Position numbers and translations under genes: made by a program. From an uncultured Lachnospiraceae bacterium (GTDB lineage Bacteria; Bacillota; Clostridia; Lachnospirales; Lachnospiraceae): a stretch of DNA of 13,654 nucleotides. Positions 7,247 to 13,654 of this stretch are shown here, piece by piece. The stretch spans positions 1 to 13,654 of the forward strand of contig CANTGP010000033.1 of the NCBI GenBank assembly GCA_947653315.1, in the 5' to 3' direction. Numbering within the stretch: the first letter of the stretch is position 1; each line of letters begins with the position of its first letter. The notes below the pieces were generated by a model. That model searched no databases and was not told where the DNA came from. It saw nothing but the letters and a program-made list of their open reading frames with translations.

Positions 7247-7275
7247 TCATAGTTTCCCGGTCCGTCTCATATACT
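7247..7275 (+). promoter_or_regulatory. Candidate sigma-E-type promoter of the pdaA-like gene
   Basis: TCATAGT (7247-7253) contains ATA at 7249-7251. It is followed by exactly 16 bases and CATATACT (7268-7275). Against ATa-N16-cATAcanT there is one mismatch in the -10. It starts right behind the kinase stop codon. Transcription would start near 7282, leaving just enough leader for the GGCAGG ribosome site (7289-7294). A forespore sigma-G pattern fits less well because of its longer spacing. Confidence 0.55.
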
Positions 7276-7302
7276 TTCACAAAGCACCGGCAGGTAATGG
7301 AT

Positions 7303-8151
7303 ATGATAGATGGACGGAAACTGAAAGAACACCGCAAAACCATCCGGATCGCCGTCATTTTATGCGCCATGTTTTTTCTTGGCAGGGGCGCCGGATATCT
7401 GACACAGAAGTTGGAAGCCGCTTCCGGCAGACCGATTAACTCCGTGGGTTCCACCCATATCGCCGCTTCCGAGAATTGGGGGCTTGGCGGTTACGGGGAC
7501 GAAACGCAGCCGACGGGAATCGCTTCCGCGGAGGAATTAAAAAAATACGACGCCTATTACGTGGGGGATTCCGGGGAAAAGGTCATATACTTAACCTTTG
7601 ACGCGGGGTATGAAAACGGCAATACGGCGCCTATTTTGGATGCGCTGAAAAAACACAATGCGCCTGCCACGTTTTTTGTGGTGGGACACTATCTGGAATC
7701 CGCCCCGGATTTGGTAAAACGCATGGTGGAGGAGGGGCATACGGTTGGCAACCATACCTACCACCATTTGGATATGTCCAAGATTTCCGATAAGGCGTCT
7801 TTCCAAAAGGAAATGGATGATGTGGCTTTCCTGTATGAAGAAATTACCGGTGGGAAGCTCGCCATGTATTACCGCCCGCCCCAGGGCAAATACAGTGCGG
7901 AAAACCTTGCCATGGCAAAAGAACTTGGCTACCGGACCTTTTTTTGGAGCCTTGCCTATGTGGACTGGATACAGGATGACCAGCCTTCCAGGGAGGAAGC
8001 CTTTGCCAAAATGACGGAACGGATTCATCCGGGCGCTATCGTACTTTTGCACAGCACTTCCAAGACCAACGGGGAAATCATGGATGAACTGTTGACGAAA
8101 TGGGAGGAAATGGGGTATACGTTCAAACCGCTGTCGGATTTGGTGCAGTAA
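7303..8151 (+). CDS. pdaA: PdaA-like polysaccharide deacetylase (cortex delta-lactam)
   Basis: This carbohydrate-esterase family 4 (NodB fold) enzyme is of the PdaA type. PdaA removes the acetyl group from muramic acid so that the muramic-delta-lactam of spore cortex can form, which germination lytic enzymes need. The 282-residue protein has an N-terminal membrane anchor or uncleaved signal (about 14-33). The NodB motifs are TFDAG (98-102), H151-TYH-H155, R191-PPQG, VDW (D221) and LLH (248-250). The second Asp of the usual TFDDG is Ala; Bacillus PdaA has Asn there, and TFDAGYENG is common in clostridial relatives. D100 is the expected catalytic base. The start is set at 7303 because GGCAGG (7289-7294) lies 8 nt before it; ATG 7297 leaves only 2 nt. 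Exact orthology to PdaA rather than a paralogue is likely but not certain. Confidence 0.88.
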   Translation: MIDGRKLKEHRKTIRIAVILCAMFFLGRGAGYLTQKLEAASGRPINSVGSTHIAASENWGLGGYGDETQPTGIASAEELKKYDAYYVGDSGEKVIYLTFDAGYENGNTAPILDALKKHNAPATFFVVGHYLESAPDLVKRMVEEGHTVGNHTYHHLDMSKISDKASFQKEMDDVAFLYEEITGGKLAMYYRPPQGKYSAENLAMAKELGYRTFFWSLAYVDWIQDDQPSREEAFAKMTERIHPGAIVLLHSTSKTNGEIMDELLTKWEEMGYTFKPLSDLVQ

Positions 8152-8225
8152 CGCGTCCGGGCGCGCGTAAGGCGCAGCCGTCGGACGGGACGGCGGACGG
8201 AGGACCGAAAGGGGGATGACAGGAC

Positions 8226-8720
8226 ATGGGAAAAGTTTCCACGGACCAAAAACTGCAGTTGGTACAAAGGATACGGGCGGAAAGCCATGATAACCGGATG
8301 CGGATGCGCAGCCGGGAAAGACTCTTGTACGGGACGGAACCGAAAACGGAAGATGAGATTCCGCTTTACGGAAAATACCATGATTTTGGGGACCGGCGCG
8401 GAAAAGAGCTGTATGCTTTGGAGGAAGCGGACGGTTACGGGGCGGCGGCGCCGTTTTCCTCTTTTAAGCTGAGACTGGTGCTTGCCGCCGTTTTGTTTAC
8501 CGTTTATTTGGTGGCGGATGCGGACGGCGGAACCATTGCCGGAATTTCTACCGCGGCAGTGCGGGAGGAAATCAATAAGGATTTTGACAGCGGTTTGGAT
8601 GAAGTAGTATTTGATTTTGAGCATAATTTCCCTTATACTTTATTTATGGATGAGGCGGAGGACCAAACGAACGGAACCGCGGAAACCCGCCAGTCCGCAA
8701 AAAGCGCGGGTGTGCCGTGA
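8226..8720 (+). CDS. Unknown single-pass membrane protein
   Basis: I do not recognise this 164-residue protein. Residues 1-80 are highly charged, with a basic stretch rich in Arg (about 16-33) and then an acidic, Tyr-containing part. One transmembrane helix spans about 82-98, flanked by K81 and R83, so the N-terminus should be cytoplasmic. The outer part (99-164) is acidic and ends in a low-complexity tail. Near residues 126-141 is a hydrophobic FDFEHNFPYTLF patch. GGGGG (about 8211-8215) sits some 10 nt before the start. It lies 75 nt behind the pdaA-like gene across a GC-rich, hairpin-prone gap and could share its transcript. Coding quality is supported by the same codon habits as its neighbours. 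Lineage-specific proteins of this sort are common in Clostridia; no function is proposed. Confidence 0.72.
   Translation: MGKVSTDQKLQLVQRIRAESHDNRMRMRSRERLLYGTEPKTEDEIPLYGKYHDFGDRRGKELYALEEADGYGAAAPFSSFKLRLVLAAVLFTVYLVADADGGTIAGISTAAVREEINKDFDSGLDEVVFDFEHNFPYTLFMDEAEDQTNGTAETRQSAKSAGVP
8611..8639 (+). promoter_or_regulatory. Internal sigma-A promoter for the radical SAM operon
   Basis: TTGATT (8611-8616) and TATACT (8634-8639) are separated by 17 bases. Both boxes are good vegetative matches. They lie inside the 3' end of the unknown membrane protein gene, about 113 nt before the start at 8752. This would let the downstream housekeeping genes be expressed apart from the sporulation gene upstream. 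Confidence 0.6.
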
Positions 8721-8751
8721 ATCGTGCCGTGACTGCGCGGGATGGAGAAAT

Positions 8752-10659
8752 ATGGGAGAAAATGCGTTACGGAAACAGAAACTTGCTTTAAGGGACGAAA
8801 TACTGCTGCGCGTGGAGAAACCGGCGCGCTATATCGGTAACGAAGTCAATGCCGTTGTAAAGGATAAGGAAAAAGTGGATGTCCGCATGGCGATGTGCTT
8901 TCCCGATGTATATGAAATCGGCATGTCGCATTTGGGCATCCAGATTTTATACGATATGTTCAACCGTTTTGAGGACGTTTGGTGCGAGCGGGTCTATTCG
9001 CCGTGGCTGGATTTGGACAGGATTATGAGGGAGGAACACATCCCTCTTTTTGGGCTGGAATCCCAGGAACCGGTGAAAGATTTGGATTTCCTTGCCATTA
9101 CCGTCCAGTATGAAATGTGTTACACCAATATTTTACAGGTGTTGGATTTGTCAGGGATTCCGTTGTCGGCAGAGGAGCGGACCTGGGAACATCCGGTAGT
9201 GATTGGCGGGGGGCCGTGTACTTATAATCCGGAACCCATTGCGGAATTTTTTGACTTATTTTATATCGGTGAGGGGGAAACCCGTTACCGGGAGCTTTTG
9301 GATGTCTATAAGGAAGCGCGCAGGGAGGGTGCGGACCGGAAGGAATTCCTGCGCCGGGCGGCGAAGGTTCCCGGTATTTATGCTCCTTCCTTTTACCGGG
9401 TGGAATACAAGGAGGACGGTACCGTCCGCGCCATGGTCCCCACGGAGGAAGGGATTCCGGCGGTCATAAGGAAAGAAATCGAGATGGAGGTGTCGGATAC
9501 CTATTATCCGAAGAAACCCGTGGTGCCGTTTATTAAGGTCACGCAGGACCGGGTTGTGCTGGAGATTCAAAGGGGATGTATCCGTGGCTGCCGTTTCTGT
9601 CAGGCGGGGCAGCTATACCGTCCGGTGCGGGAGCGGGATGTGGACATGCTTAAGGAATATGCGTCGGACATGCTCAAAAATACGGGGCATGAGGAAATCT
9701 CCCTAAGTTCCCTAAGTTCCAGCGATTATTCCAGGCTGCCGGAATTACTGGATTTCCTTTTGGGGGAATGCAGCCGGAAAAATATCAATATTTCCCTGCC
9801 GTCCTTAAGGATTGACGCTTTTTCCCTGGATGTGATGGGGAAAGTGCAGGATGTGAAGAAAAGCAGCCTGACGTTCGCGCCGGAAGCGGGCAGCCAGCGG
9901 TTGCGGGACGTTATCAACAAGGGACTGACCGAGTCGGTCATACTTGACGGGGCAGCCATGGCGTTTGAAGGAGGCTGGACGCGGGTGAAACTTTACTTCA
10001 TGCTGGGACTTCCGACGGAGACGGAAGAAGACATCCGTGGGATTGGGGATTTGTGCAACAAAATCGCCGCCGTTTTCTTTGAAACCGTGCCGAAGGAAAA
10101 GAGGGTAAACGGAAAAGTACAGATTGTGGCGAGTACTTCTTTCTTCATCCCCAAGCCCTTTACGCCGTTCCAGTGGGCGCCGATGTGTACGAAAGAGGAA
10201 TTTTTGGAGAAGGCTTACCTGACCCGTTCTTCCATTAAGGAGCAGTTAAACCAGAAAAGTATCAAGTACAATTGGCACGAGGCGGATGTCAGCGTGCTGG
10301 AAGGGGTTTTGGCAAGGGGGGACAGGAAAATTTCCGGAGTAATACGGAAAGCCTATGAAAAGGGATGTCTGTTTGACGCATGGAGCGAATACTTTAAAAA
10401 CGACCTTTGGCTGGAATGCTTTGACGAGTGCGGTGTGGATATCGGTTTCTATACCACGAGGGAGCGGGGGCTGGATGAGGTCTTCCCGTGGGATTTTCTC
10501 GACTGCGGCGTGACGAAGGATTTTTTGGCGCGGGAATGGAAGAAAGCCATGGAGGAAACCGTTTCCCCCAATTGCCGGATGCAGTGCCAGGGCTGCGGAG
10601 CCGCCCGGTTCGGCGGAGGCGTATGTTTTGAGGAAAGGGGGGACGGTTATGGAGCGTGA
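8752..10659 (+). CDS. TIGR03960-family B12-binding-type radical SAM protein
   Basis: This is a 635-residue radical SAM enzyme of unknown substrate. The N-terminal part (about 1-200) resembles a cobalamin-binding-type fold, with the family opening ALRDEILLRVEKPARYIGNEVN and the segments FPDVYEIGMSHLG and VVIGGGPCTYNPEPIAEFFD. The radical SAM core begins near 265 and carries the cluster ligands C276, C280 and C283 in RGCIRGCRFCQAG; LTFAPEAGSQRLR is another family hallmark. The C-terminus has more cysteines (NCRMQCQGCGAARFGGGVC), possibly a second metal site. The start at 8752 is chosen because the family opening follows closely and GGAG (8744-8747) is 4 nt upstream. A frame open from 8611 would add 47 unrelated residues. 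It overlaps the next gene by 11 nt, implying translational coupling. This pair is widespread in Clostridia next to RNase G. Confidence 0.95.
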   Translation: MGENALRKQKLALRDEILLRVEKPARYIGNEVNAVVKDKEKVDVRMAMCFPDVYEIGMSHLGIQILYDMFNRFEDVWCERVYSPWLDLDRIMREEHIPLFGLESQEPVKDLDFLAITVQYEMCYTNILQVLDLSGIPLSAEERTWEHPVVIGGGPCTYNPEPIAEFFDLFYIGEGETRYRELLDVYKEARREGADRKEFLRRAAKVPGIYAPSFYRVEYKEDGTVRAMVPTEEGIPAVIRKEIEMEVSDTYYPKKPVVPFIKVTQDRVVLEIQRGCIRGCRFCQAGQLYRPVRERDVDMLKEYASDMLKNTGHEEISLSSLSSSDYSRLPELLDFLLGECSRKNINISLPSLRIDAFSLDVMGKVQDVKKSSLTFAPEAGSQRLRDVINKGLTESVILDGAAMAFEGGWTRVKLYFMLGLPTETEEDIRGIGDLCNKIAAVFFETVPKEKRVNGKVQIVASTSFFIPKPFTPFQWAPMCTKEEFLEKAYLTRSSIKEQLNQKSIKYNWHEADVSVLEGVLARGDRKISGVIRKAYEKGCLFDAWSEYFKNDLWLECFDECGVDIGFYTTRERGLDEVFPWDFLDCGVTKDFLAREWKKAMEETVSPNCRMQCQGCGAARFGGGVCFEERGDGYGA

Positions 10660-11380
10660 GACCGTGAAATTACGGATTAAATTTGCAAAATCCGGCGCCA
10701 TGCGTTTTGTCGGGCATTTGGACGTGATGCGGTATTTCCAAAAAGCAATCCGGCGGGCGGAAATCGATATCGCTTATTCGGAGGGTTTCAGTCCCCACCA
10801 ACTGATGTCGTTTGCCGCGCCCCTTGGCGTCGGGCTGGAGAGCAACGGGGAATATTTTGATATTGCGGTACAATCCCATACCACGGCGGAGGATATGAAA
10901 GAGCGGTTGAACCGCGTTATGGTGCCCGGAATGGAAGTTTTAAACATTACCATGCTGGGGGCCCATGCCAAAAATGCCATGGCAAGCGTAGCGGCGGCGG
11001 ATTATTCGGTACGTTTCCGGCAGGGATATGAACCCGGGTTTGACTGGGTGGGACGGTCAATGGAATTTTACGGTAAACCGTCCATTATGGTAACGAAGAA
11101 AACGAAAAAAAGCGAGCAGCAGTTGGATTTGAAACCTGGCATTTATTCCATGTCCGTAAAAACGGATGAAAATGGCGTTCCGGTGCTGCGCCTGTTTGTG
11201 GATGCCAGCAGTTCCGGCAATATCAAACCTTCTTTGGTTATGGAAGCCTTCTGCAGGGAATACGGGGAAGAATTGCCGGAATTTGCCCTGCTCATTACCA
11301 GAGAGGATACTTATGCCAATGCGGGAACGGCGGAAAATCCCCGATTGGTACCGTTGGATGCCGTGGGAGAGCCTTTTTAA
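10649..11380 (+). CDS. TIGR03936-family radical SAM-associated protein (DUF2344)
   Basis: A 243-residue partner of the preceding radical SAM protein. In other bacteria the two are adjacent or fused, which argues for one complex or pathway; the reaction is not known to me. The family signature is clear at the N-terminus: KLRIKFAKSGAMRFVGHLDVMRYFQKAIRRA, then YSEGFSPHQLMSFAAPLGVGLES. The C-terminal part (about 130-243) is more variable but keeps the usual beta-rich ending. The start at 10649 has a GGGGGG run (10637-10642) 6 nt upstream and overlaps the upstream stop by 11 nt in another frame. An alternative TTG start at 10628 is unlikely. No cysteine cluster is present, so it is not itself a radical SAM enzyme. 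Confidence 0.93.
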   Translation: MERETVKLRIKFAKSGAMRFVGHLDVMRYFQKAIRRAEIDIAYSEGFSPHQLMSFAAPLGVGLESNGEYFDIAVQSHTTAEDMKERLNRVMVPGMEVLNITMLGAHAKNAMASVAAADYSVRFRQGYEPGFDWVGRSMEFYGKPSIMVTKKTKKSEQQLDLKPGIYSMSVKTDENGVPVLRLFVDASSSGNIKPSLVMEAFCREYGEELPEFALLITREDTYANAGTAENPRLVPLDAVGEPF

Positions 11381-11554
11381 CCCGGAACCGTACAAAGAGT
11401 CAACCCGCAGCGGGAATTATCCGTTGGGAAACGTACGGTTTGTGCCGCCGCGTACGGACGCTTGGAAAAATCGGCAGACCGGGCATAAAACCGTGCAGGA
11501 ATACGGAAACCGGCAGGATTTGGGGAAAACGAAGGACGGAGGGCAGGGAAAGGA
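11381..11554. other. 174-base gap before the RNase gene
   Basis: No gene, clear promoter or T-tailed hairpin is seen here. A frame from the preceding gene's alternative reading (11166-11576) runs through it, but its product is basic and low-complexity and resembles nothing. The RNase gene is therefore probably read from the upstream transcript. Confidence 0.45.
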
Positions 11555-12841
11555 ATGGAAAACAGAAAATATGTGATTGTAAGAAGGAACGGGCAGATAT
11601 TGTCCCTGCTGTTTCATGGCAGCCGTTTGCAGTCTGCCCATGCACAGGATACGCAGGAGGGGGAAAACCTGCTCGGGAGCATTTATGTTGCAAAGGTAAA
11701 AAACGTGGTGAAGAATCTCCATGCCGCTTTTGTGGAAATCGAAGCGGGGAGGAATTGTTTCCTGGATTTGCGGGACGCCAGGGAGCCGCTTTTATTAAAC
11801 CGGAAATATGACGGGAAACTCGTTGCCGGGGACGAGGTGGTGGTCCAGGTTTATAAGGAAGCCGTGAAGACGAAACCGCCTTCCGTTACCTGTGCCCTAT
11901 CCCTGGACGGGAAATACTGTGTGGTGACAAAGGGCAGGGCGGGTATCGCATATTCCGCAAAATTATCGGCGGAAACGAAAGAAAAAATCGGTGCGGGGCT
12001 TAAGGAATCACCTTTTCCCATAGCGGAATATGCCGGGGAATACGGTATTATCATACGGACAAACGCCATGGACCTGGCGGATGACGTGACGCCCCTTGCC
12101 GAAGAAATCAGGGATTTGACGGGGCGGCTTGCGGAAATCATGCAAAACGGCATGCACCGCACCTGTTATTCGGTGTTAATGCAAAAGCCCCCCGCCTATT
12201 TATGGAAACTGCGGGATTTGCATACCGGATGGTGTGAGGAAATCGTGACGGACGATGGGGATATTTACCGGGAAGTCCTTGCTTTCACGGAGGAAAACCA
12301 GTCATACCGCCTGCCGCCTGTCCGGCTTTACCGGGATGACAGGCTGCCGCTTTCCAAGCTCTATGCGGTGGAAAGCCGGTTAAAGGAAGCGCTGGAGCGG
12401 AAGGTGTGGTTAAAATCCGGGGGCTATCTCCTGATAGAGCCTACGGAGGCGCTGACCGTCATTGACGTGAATACCGGAAAAGTGGCTTCCAAAAAGGAAG
12501 CGGCGGATAACCATTTCCTGACCAATATGGAAGCGGCGGAAGAAATTGCGCACCAGTTGGTTCTGCGGAACCTGTCCGGGATTGTGATTGTGGATTTTAT
12601 CAATATGCCGAAAGAGGAACACCGCCATGCGTTAATGCAGCGGTTGGGCGGGCTGCTGCGGGAGGATACCGTAAAGACGCAGCTTGTGGACATTACGGCT
12701 TTGGGGTTGGTGGAAATTACGAGGATGAAGACGAGCAGGCCGCTTAAGGAACAGTTGGGATACCGGGAGCAAACGTACCCCGGCCAAAGGGAAAACTGTA
12801 TGCAGGACGCCGGAAAGGATGGGAGAAATGCGGTTAATTAA
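11555..12841 (+). CDS. rng: Ribonuclease E/G family endoribonuclease
   Basis: This 428-residue single-strand-specific endoribonuclease belongs to the RNase G/E family and would act in RNA decay and rRNA or mRNA processing. An S1-like RNA-binding domain covers about residues 37-125 (GSIYVAKVKNVVKNLHAAFV). A 5'-sensor/RNase H-like region has GIIIRTNA (164-171). The DNase I-like catalytic region has WLKSGGYLLIEPTEALTVID, with D304 and D347 (IVIVDFI) at the places of the two metal-binding aspartates of E. coli RNase E. The protein ends soon after the MKTSRPL segment: no CPxC Zn-link is present, so the tetramer-forming zinc site of the E. coli enzymes is missing, as in many short clostridial forms. 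AGGGAAAGGA precedes the start. The stop overlaps the NUDIX gene. In many Clostridia rplU follows; here it does not. Confidence 0.93.
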   Translation: MENRKYVIVRRNGQILSLLFHGSRLQSAHAQDTQEGENLLGSIYVAKVKNVVKNLHAAFVEIEAGRNCFLDLRDAREPLLLNRKYDGKLVAGDEVVVQVYKEAVKTKPPSVTCALSLDGKYCVVTKGRAGIAYSAKLSAETKEKIGAGLKESPFPIAEYAGEYGIIIRTNAMDLADDVTPLAEEIRDLTGRLAEIMQNGMHRTCYSVLMQKPPAYLWKLRDLHTGWCEEIVTDDGDIYREVLAFTEENQSYRLPPVRLYRDDRLPLSKLYAVESRLKEALERKVWLKSGGYLLIEPTEALTVIDVNTGKVASKKEAADNHFLTNMEAAEEIAHQLVLRNLSGIVIVDFINMPKEEHRHALMQRLGGLLREDTVKTQLVDITALGLVEITRMKTSRPLKEQLGYREQTYPGQRENCMQDAGKDGRNAVN

Positions 12842-13391
12842 GATGGAAAAAGTAAAAGACGGGAAATATTTGAAAAATTATGAACTGACATACCTGAATA
12901 AGGCGGGGCGGGAGAAAACATACGAGATTGTCAGCAGAAAAGAGTTGGAACGGGTGGAAGACATCGGGGAAAAAGTCAGCGGAATGTCCATCGCCGCCAT
13001 CCATGACGGGAAACTGCTTTTGCTGCGGGAATTCCGTATGGGGGTCAATAAAAATGTATATAATCTGTGCGCAGGGATGATGGAAGAAGGCGAGACGGTT
13101 CTGGACTGCATTAAGAGGGAACTGTATGAGGAGACGGGACTTTCCGTGAAGAAAATTATCGATATCCTTCCGGCATCGTATGCGGCGGTTGCCATTTCCG
13201 ATACGAAGACCCATATCGTGTTTGTGGAGGCGGAAGGGGAATTCGAGGACCATACTTCGGAAAACGAATGGATTGAAGCGGCCTTTTATACCCGCGAGGA
13301 AGTGGCGGGGCTTTTGCAGACACAGGAGTGGAGTTCAAGGGCACAGATGGTGGCGTACTTTTTTTCAAAGAACCTTTTCCCGCAGTATTGA
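12828..13391 (+). CDS. NUDIX hydrolase, ADP-ribose pyrophosphatase-like
   Basis: This 187-residue NUDIX hydrolase has a perfect Nudix box, residues G83 to L105: G-x5-E89-x7-R97-E98-L-x-E101-E102-x-G104-L. The glutamates bind the catalytic metal. The N-terminal strands before the box (SGMSIAAIHDGKLLLLREFRMGVNKNVYNLCAG) resemble ADP-ribose pyrophosphatases, which split ADP-ribose or related nucleotide sugars; the true substrate cannot be read from sequence. Two starts are possible. ATG 12819 has GGAAAGG immediately beside it, while ATG 12828 has AAAGG 9 nt upstream and is preferred. Either way the gene overlaps the end of the RNase gene, so the two are translationally coupled. No terminator is visible after the stop. 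Confidence 0.93.
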   Translation: MRLIKMEKVKDGKYLKNYELTYLNKAGREKTYEIVSRKELERVEDIGEKVSGMSIAAIHDGKLLLLREFRMGVNKNVYNLCAGMMEEGETVLDCIKRELYEETGLSVKKIIDILPASYAAVAISDTKTHIVFVEAEGEFEDHTSENEWIEAAFYTREEVAGLLQTQEWSSRAQMVAYFFSKNLFPQY

Positions 13392-13392
13392 G

Positions 13393-13654
13393 GATAAGGT
13401 TATTCGAACGGAACCGAGATATAGAAACGTGGAACGGAGTGCAGTTGAAATCATGAATGTGGCAACAAATTCAAAGATACGGATTGCGGAGGGAAAGGAG
13501 TTGGTGGATATGTGTCTTGCAATACAGGAAATGAGGGAAGAAAGCAGACTGGAGGGGTTCTTGGAGGGGGAATTAAAAGGGGAATTAAAGGGGGAATTAA
13601 AAGGGGAATTGAAAGGCGCTATAGTTTTCGCAAAAGAGCTTGGACTTCCAAGGG
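13393..13654 (+). pseudogene. 5'-truncated Rpn-family remnant, running off the window
   Basis: One frame is open from just after the NUDIX stop to the window edge, with no stop. It reads like the C-terminal tail of Rpn-family (recombination-promoting nuclease / putative transposase, PD-(D/E)XK) proteins common in Lachnospiraceae: VERSAVEIMNVATNSKIR, then ELVDMCLAIQEMREESRLEG, a charged repeat, and AIVFAKELGLPR. The similarity starts before any usable ATG: the first is at 13453, inside the conserved segment, and no ribosome site is seen. The nuclease domain, which should precede it, is absent because the NUDIX gene lies there. So this is most likely a broken copy. A short gene starting at 13453 is the alternative. 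The assignment is from memory of the family tail. Confidence 0.6.
13567..13614 (+). repeat. 12-bp tandem repeat coding GELK units
   Basis: Four units, most like GGGGAATTAAAA, run at 13567-13578, 13579-13590, 13591-13602 and 13603-13614. They are nearly identical and in frame, coding repeated Gly-Glu-Leu-Lys. Charged Gly-Glu repeats of this type are usual in the tails of Rpn-family proteins and vary in copy number through slippage. Confidence 0.9.

Noticed and set aside
8152..8225. Terminator after the pdaA-like gene
   Set aside because: The gap is GC-rich and can form several short stems (such as GTCCG with CGGAC), but no T-run follows any of them.
11166..11576. + strand 136-codon frame spanning the end of the TIGR03936 gene and the gap after it
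   Set aside because: It mostly overlaps a conserved gene in another frame, and its free part is basic and repetitive with no recognisable domain.
13567..13614. CRISPR-like or satellite array
   Set aside because: The units are 12 bp, contiguous without spacers and in coding frame; this is a protein tail repeat.
1..13654. Defence island, prophage or mobile-element system
   Set aside because: Apart from the Rpn-like tail no transposase, integrase, toxin-antitoxin pair, restriction or phage gene is visible; the genes are mostly core functions.

Overview
The window looks like chromosome from a spore-forming Clostridia species, most likely Lachnospiraceae (inference). It carries spoIVA, a PdaA-type spore-cortex deacetylase, the TIGR03960/TIGR03936/RNase G gene order known from Clostridia, an AgrC/LytTR-type signalling pair, purine-rich ribosome binding sites and the C-terminal end of an Rpn-family protein. 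All supported genes are on the + strand. I see no rRNA, tRNA, CRISPR array, integrase or insertion sequence.

Layout: 1-302 has no gene. 303-1001 is a DUF4428-like zinc-ribbon protein whose base and codon use look unlike its neighbours. 1115-2596 is spoIVA, followed by a 12-bp purine repeat and a hairpin that runs straight into a strong sigma-A promoter for a LytTR response regulator (2847-3575). A 334-base gap (3576-3909) holds a terminator, an unusual multi-hairpin element and a probable extended -10 promoter. Next come a dCache chemoreceptor (3910-5925) and a GHKL sensor kinase (5942-7246), probably one transcript. The pdaA-like deacetylase (7303-8151) has its own candidate sporulation promoter. 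A small unknown single-pass membrane protein (8226-8720) contains an internal promoter for a tight housekeeping block: a TIGR03960 radical SAM protein, its TIGR03936 partner, RNase E/G and a NUDIX hydrolase. The window ends in a 5'-truncated Rpn-like remnant with its own 12-bp repeat.

How the genes work together: spoIVA (spore coat base) and the pdaA-like gene (cortex muramic-delta-lactam formation) share a promoter architecture, ATA-N16-CATATA(C/T)T, that fits the mother-cell factor sigma-E. The LytTR regulator, chemoreceptor and GHKL kinase form a signalling cluster. The chemoreceptor carries all six residues of the amino-acid-binding dCache motif at the spacing known from PctA, so it is predicted to sense amino acids. 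Most of the window is ordinary core genome. The best candidates for something new are the structured element at 3662-3764, the chemoreceptor between a kinase and its likely regulator, the paired sporulation promoters, and the in-frame basic repeat directly after the spoIVA stop.
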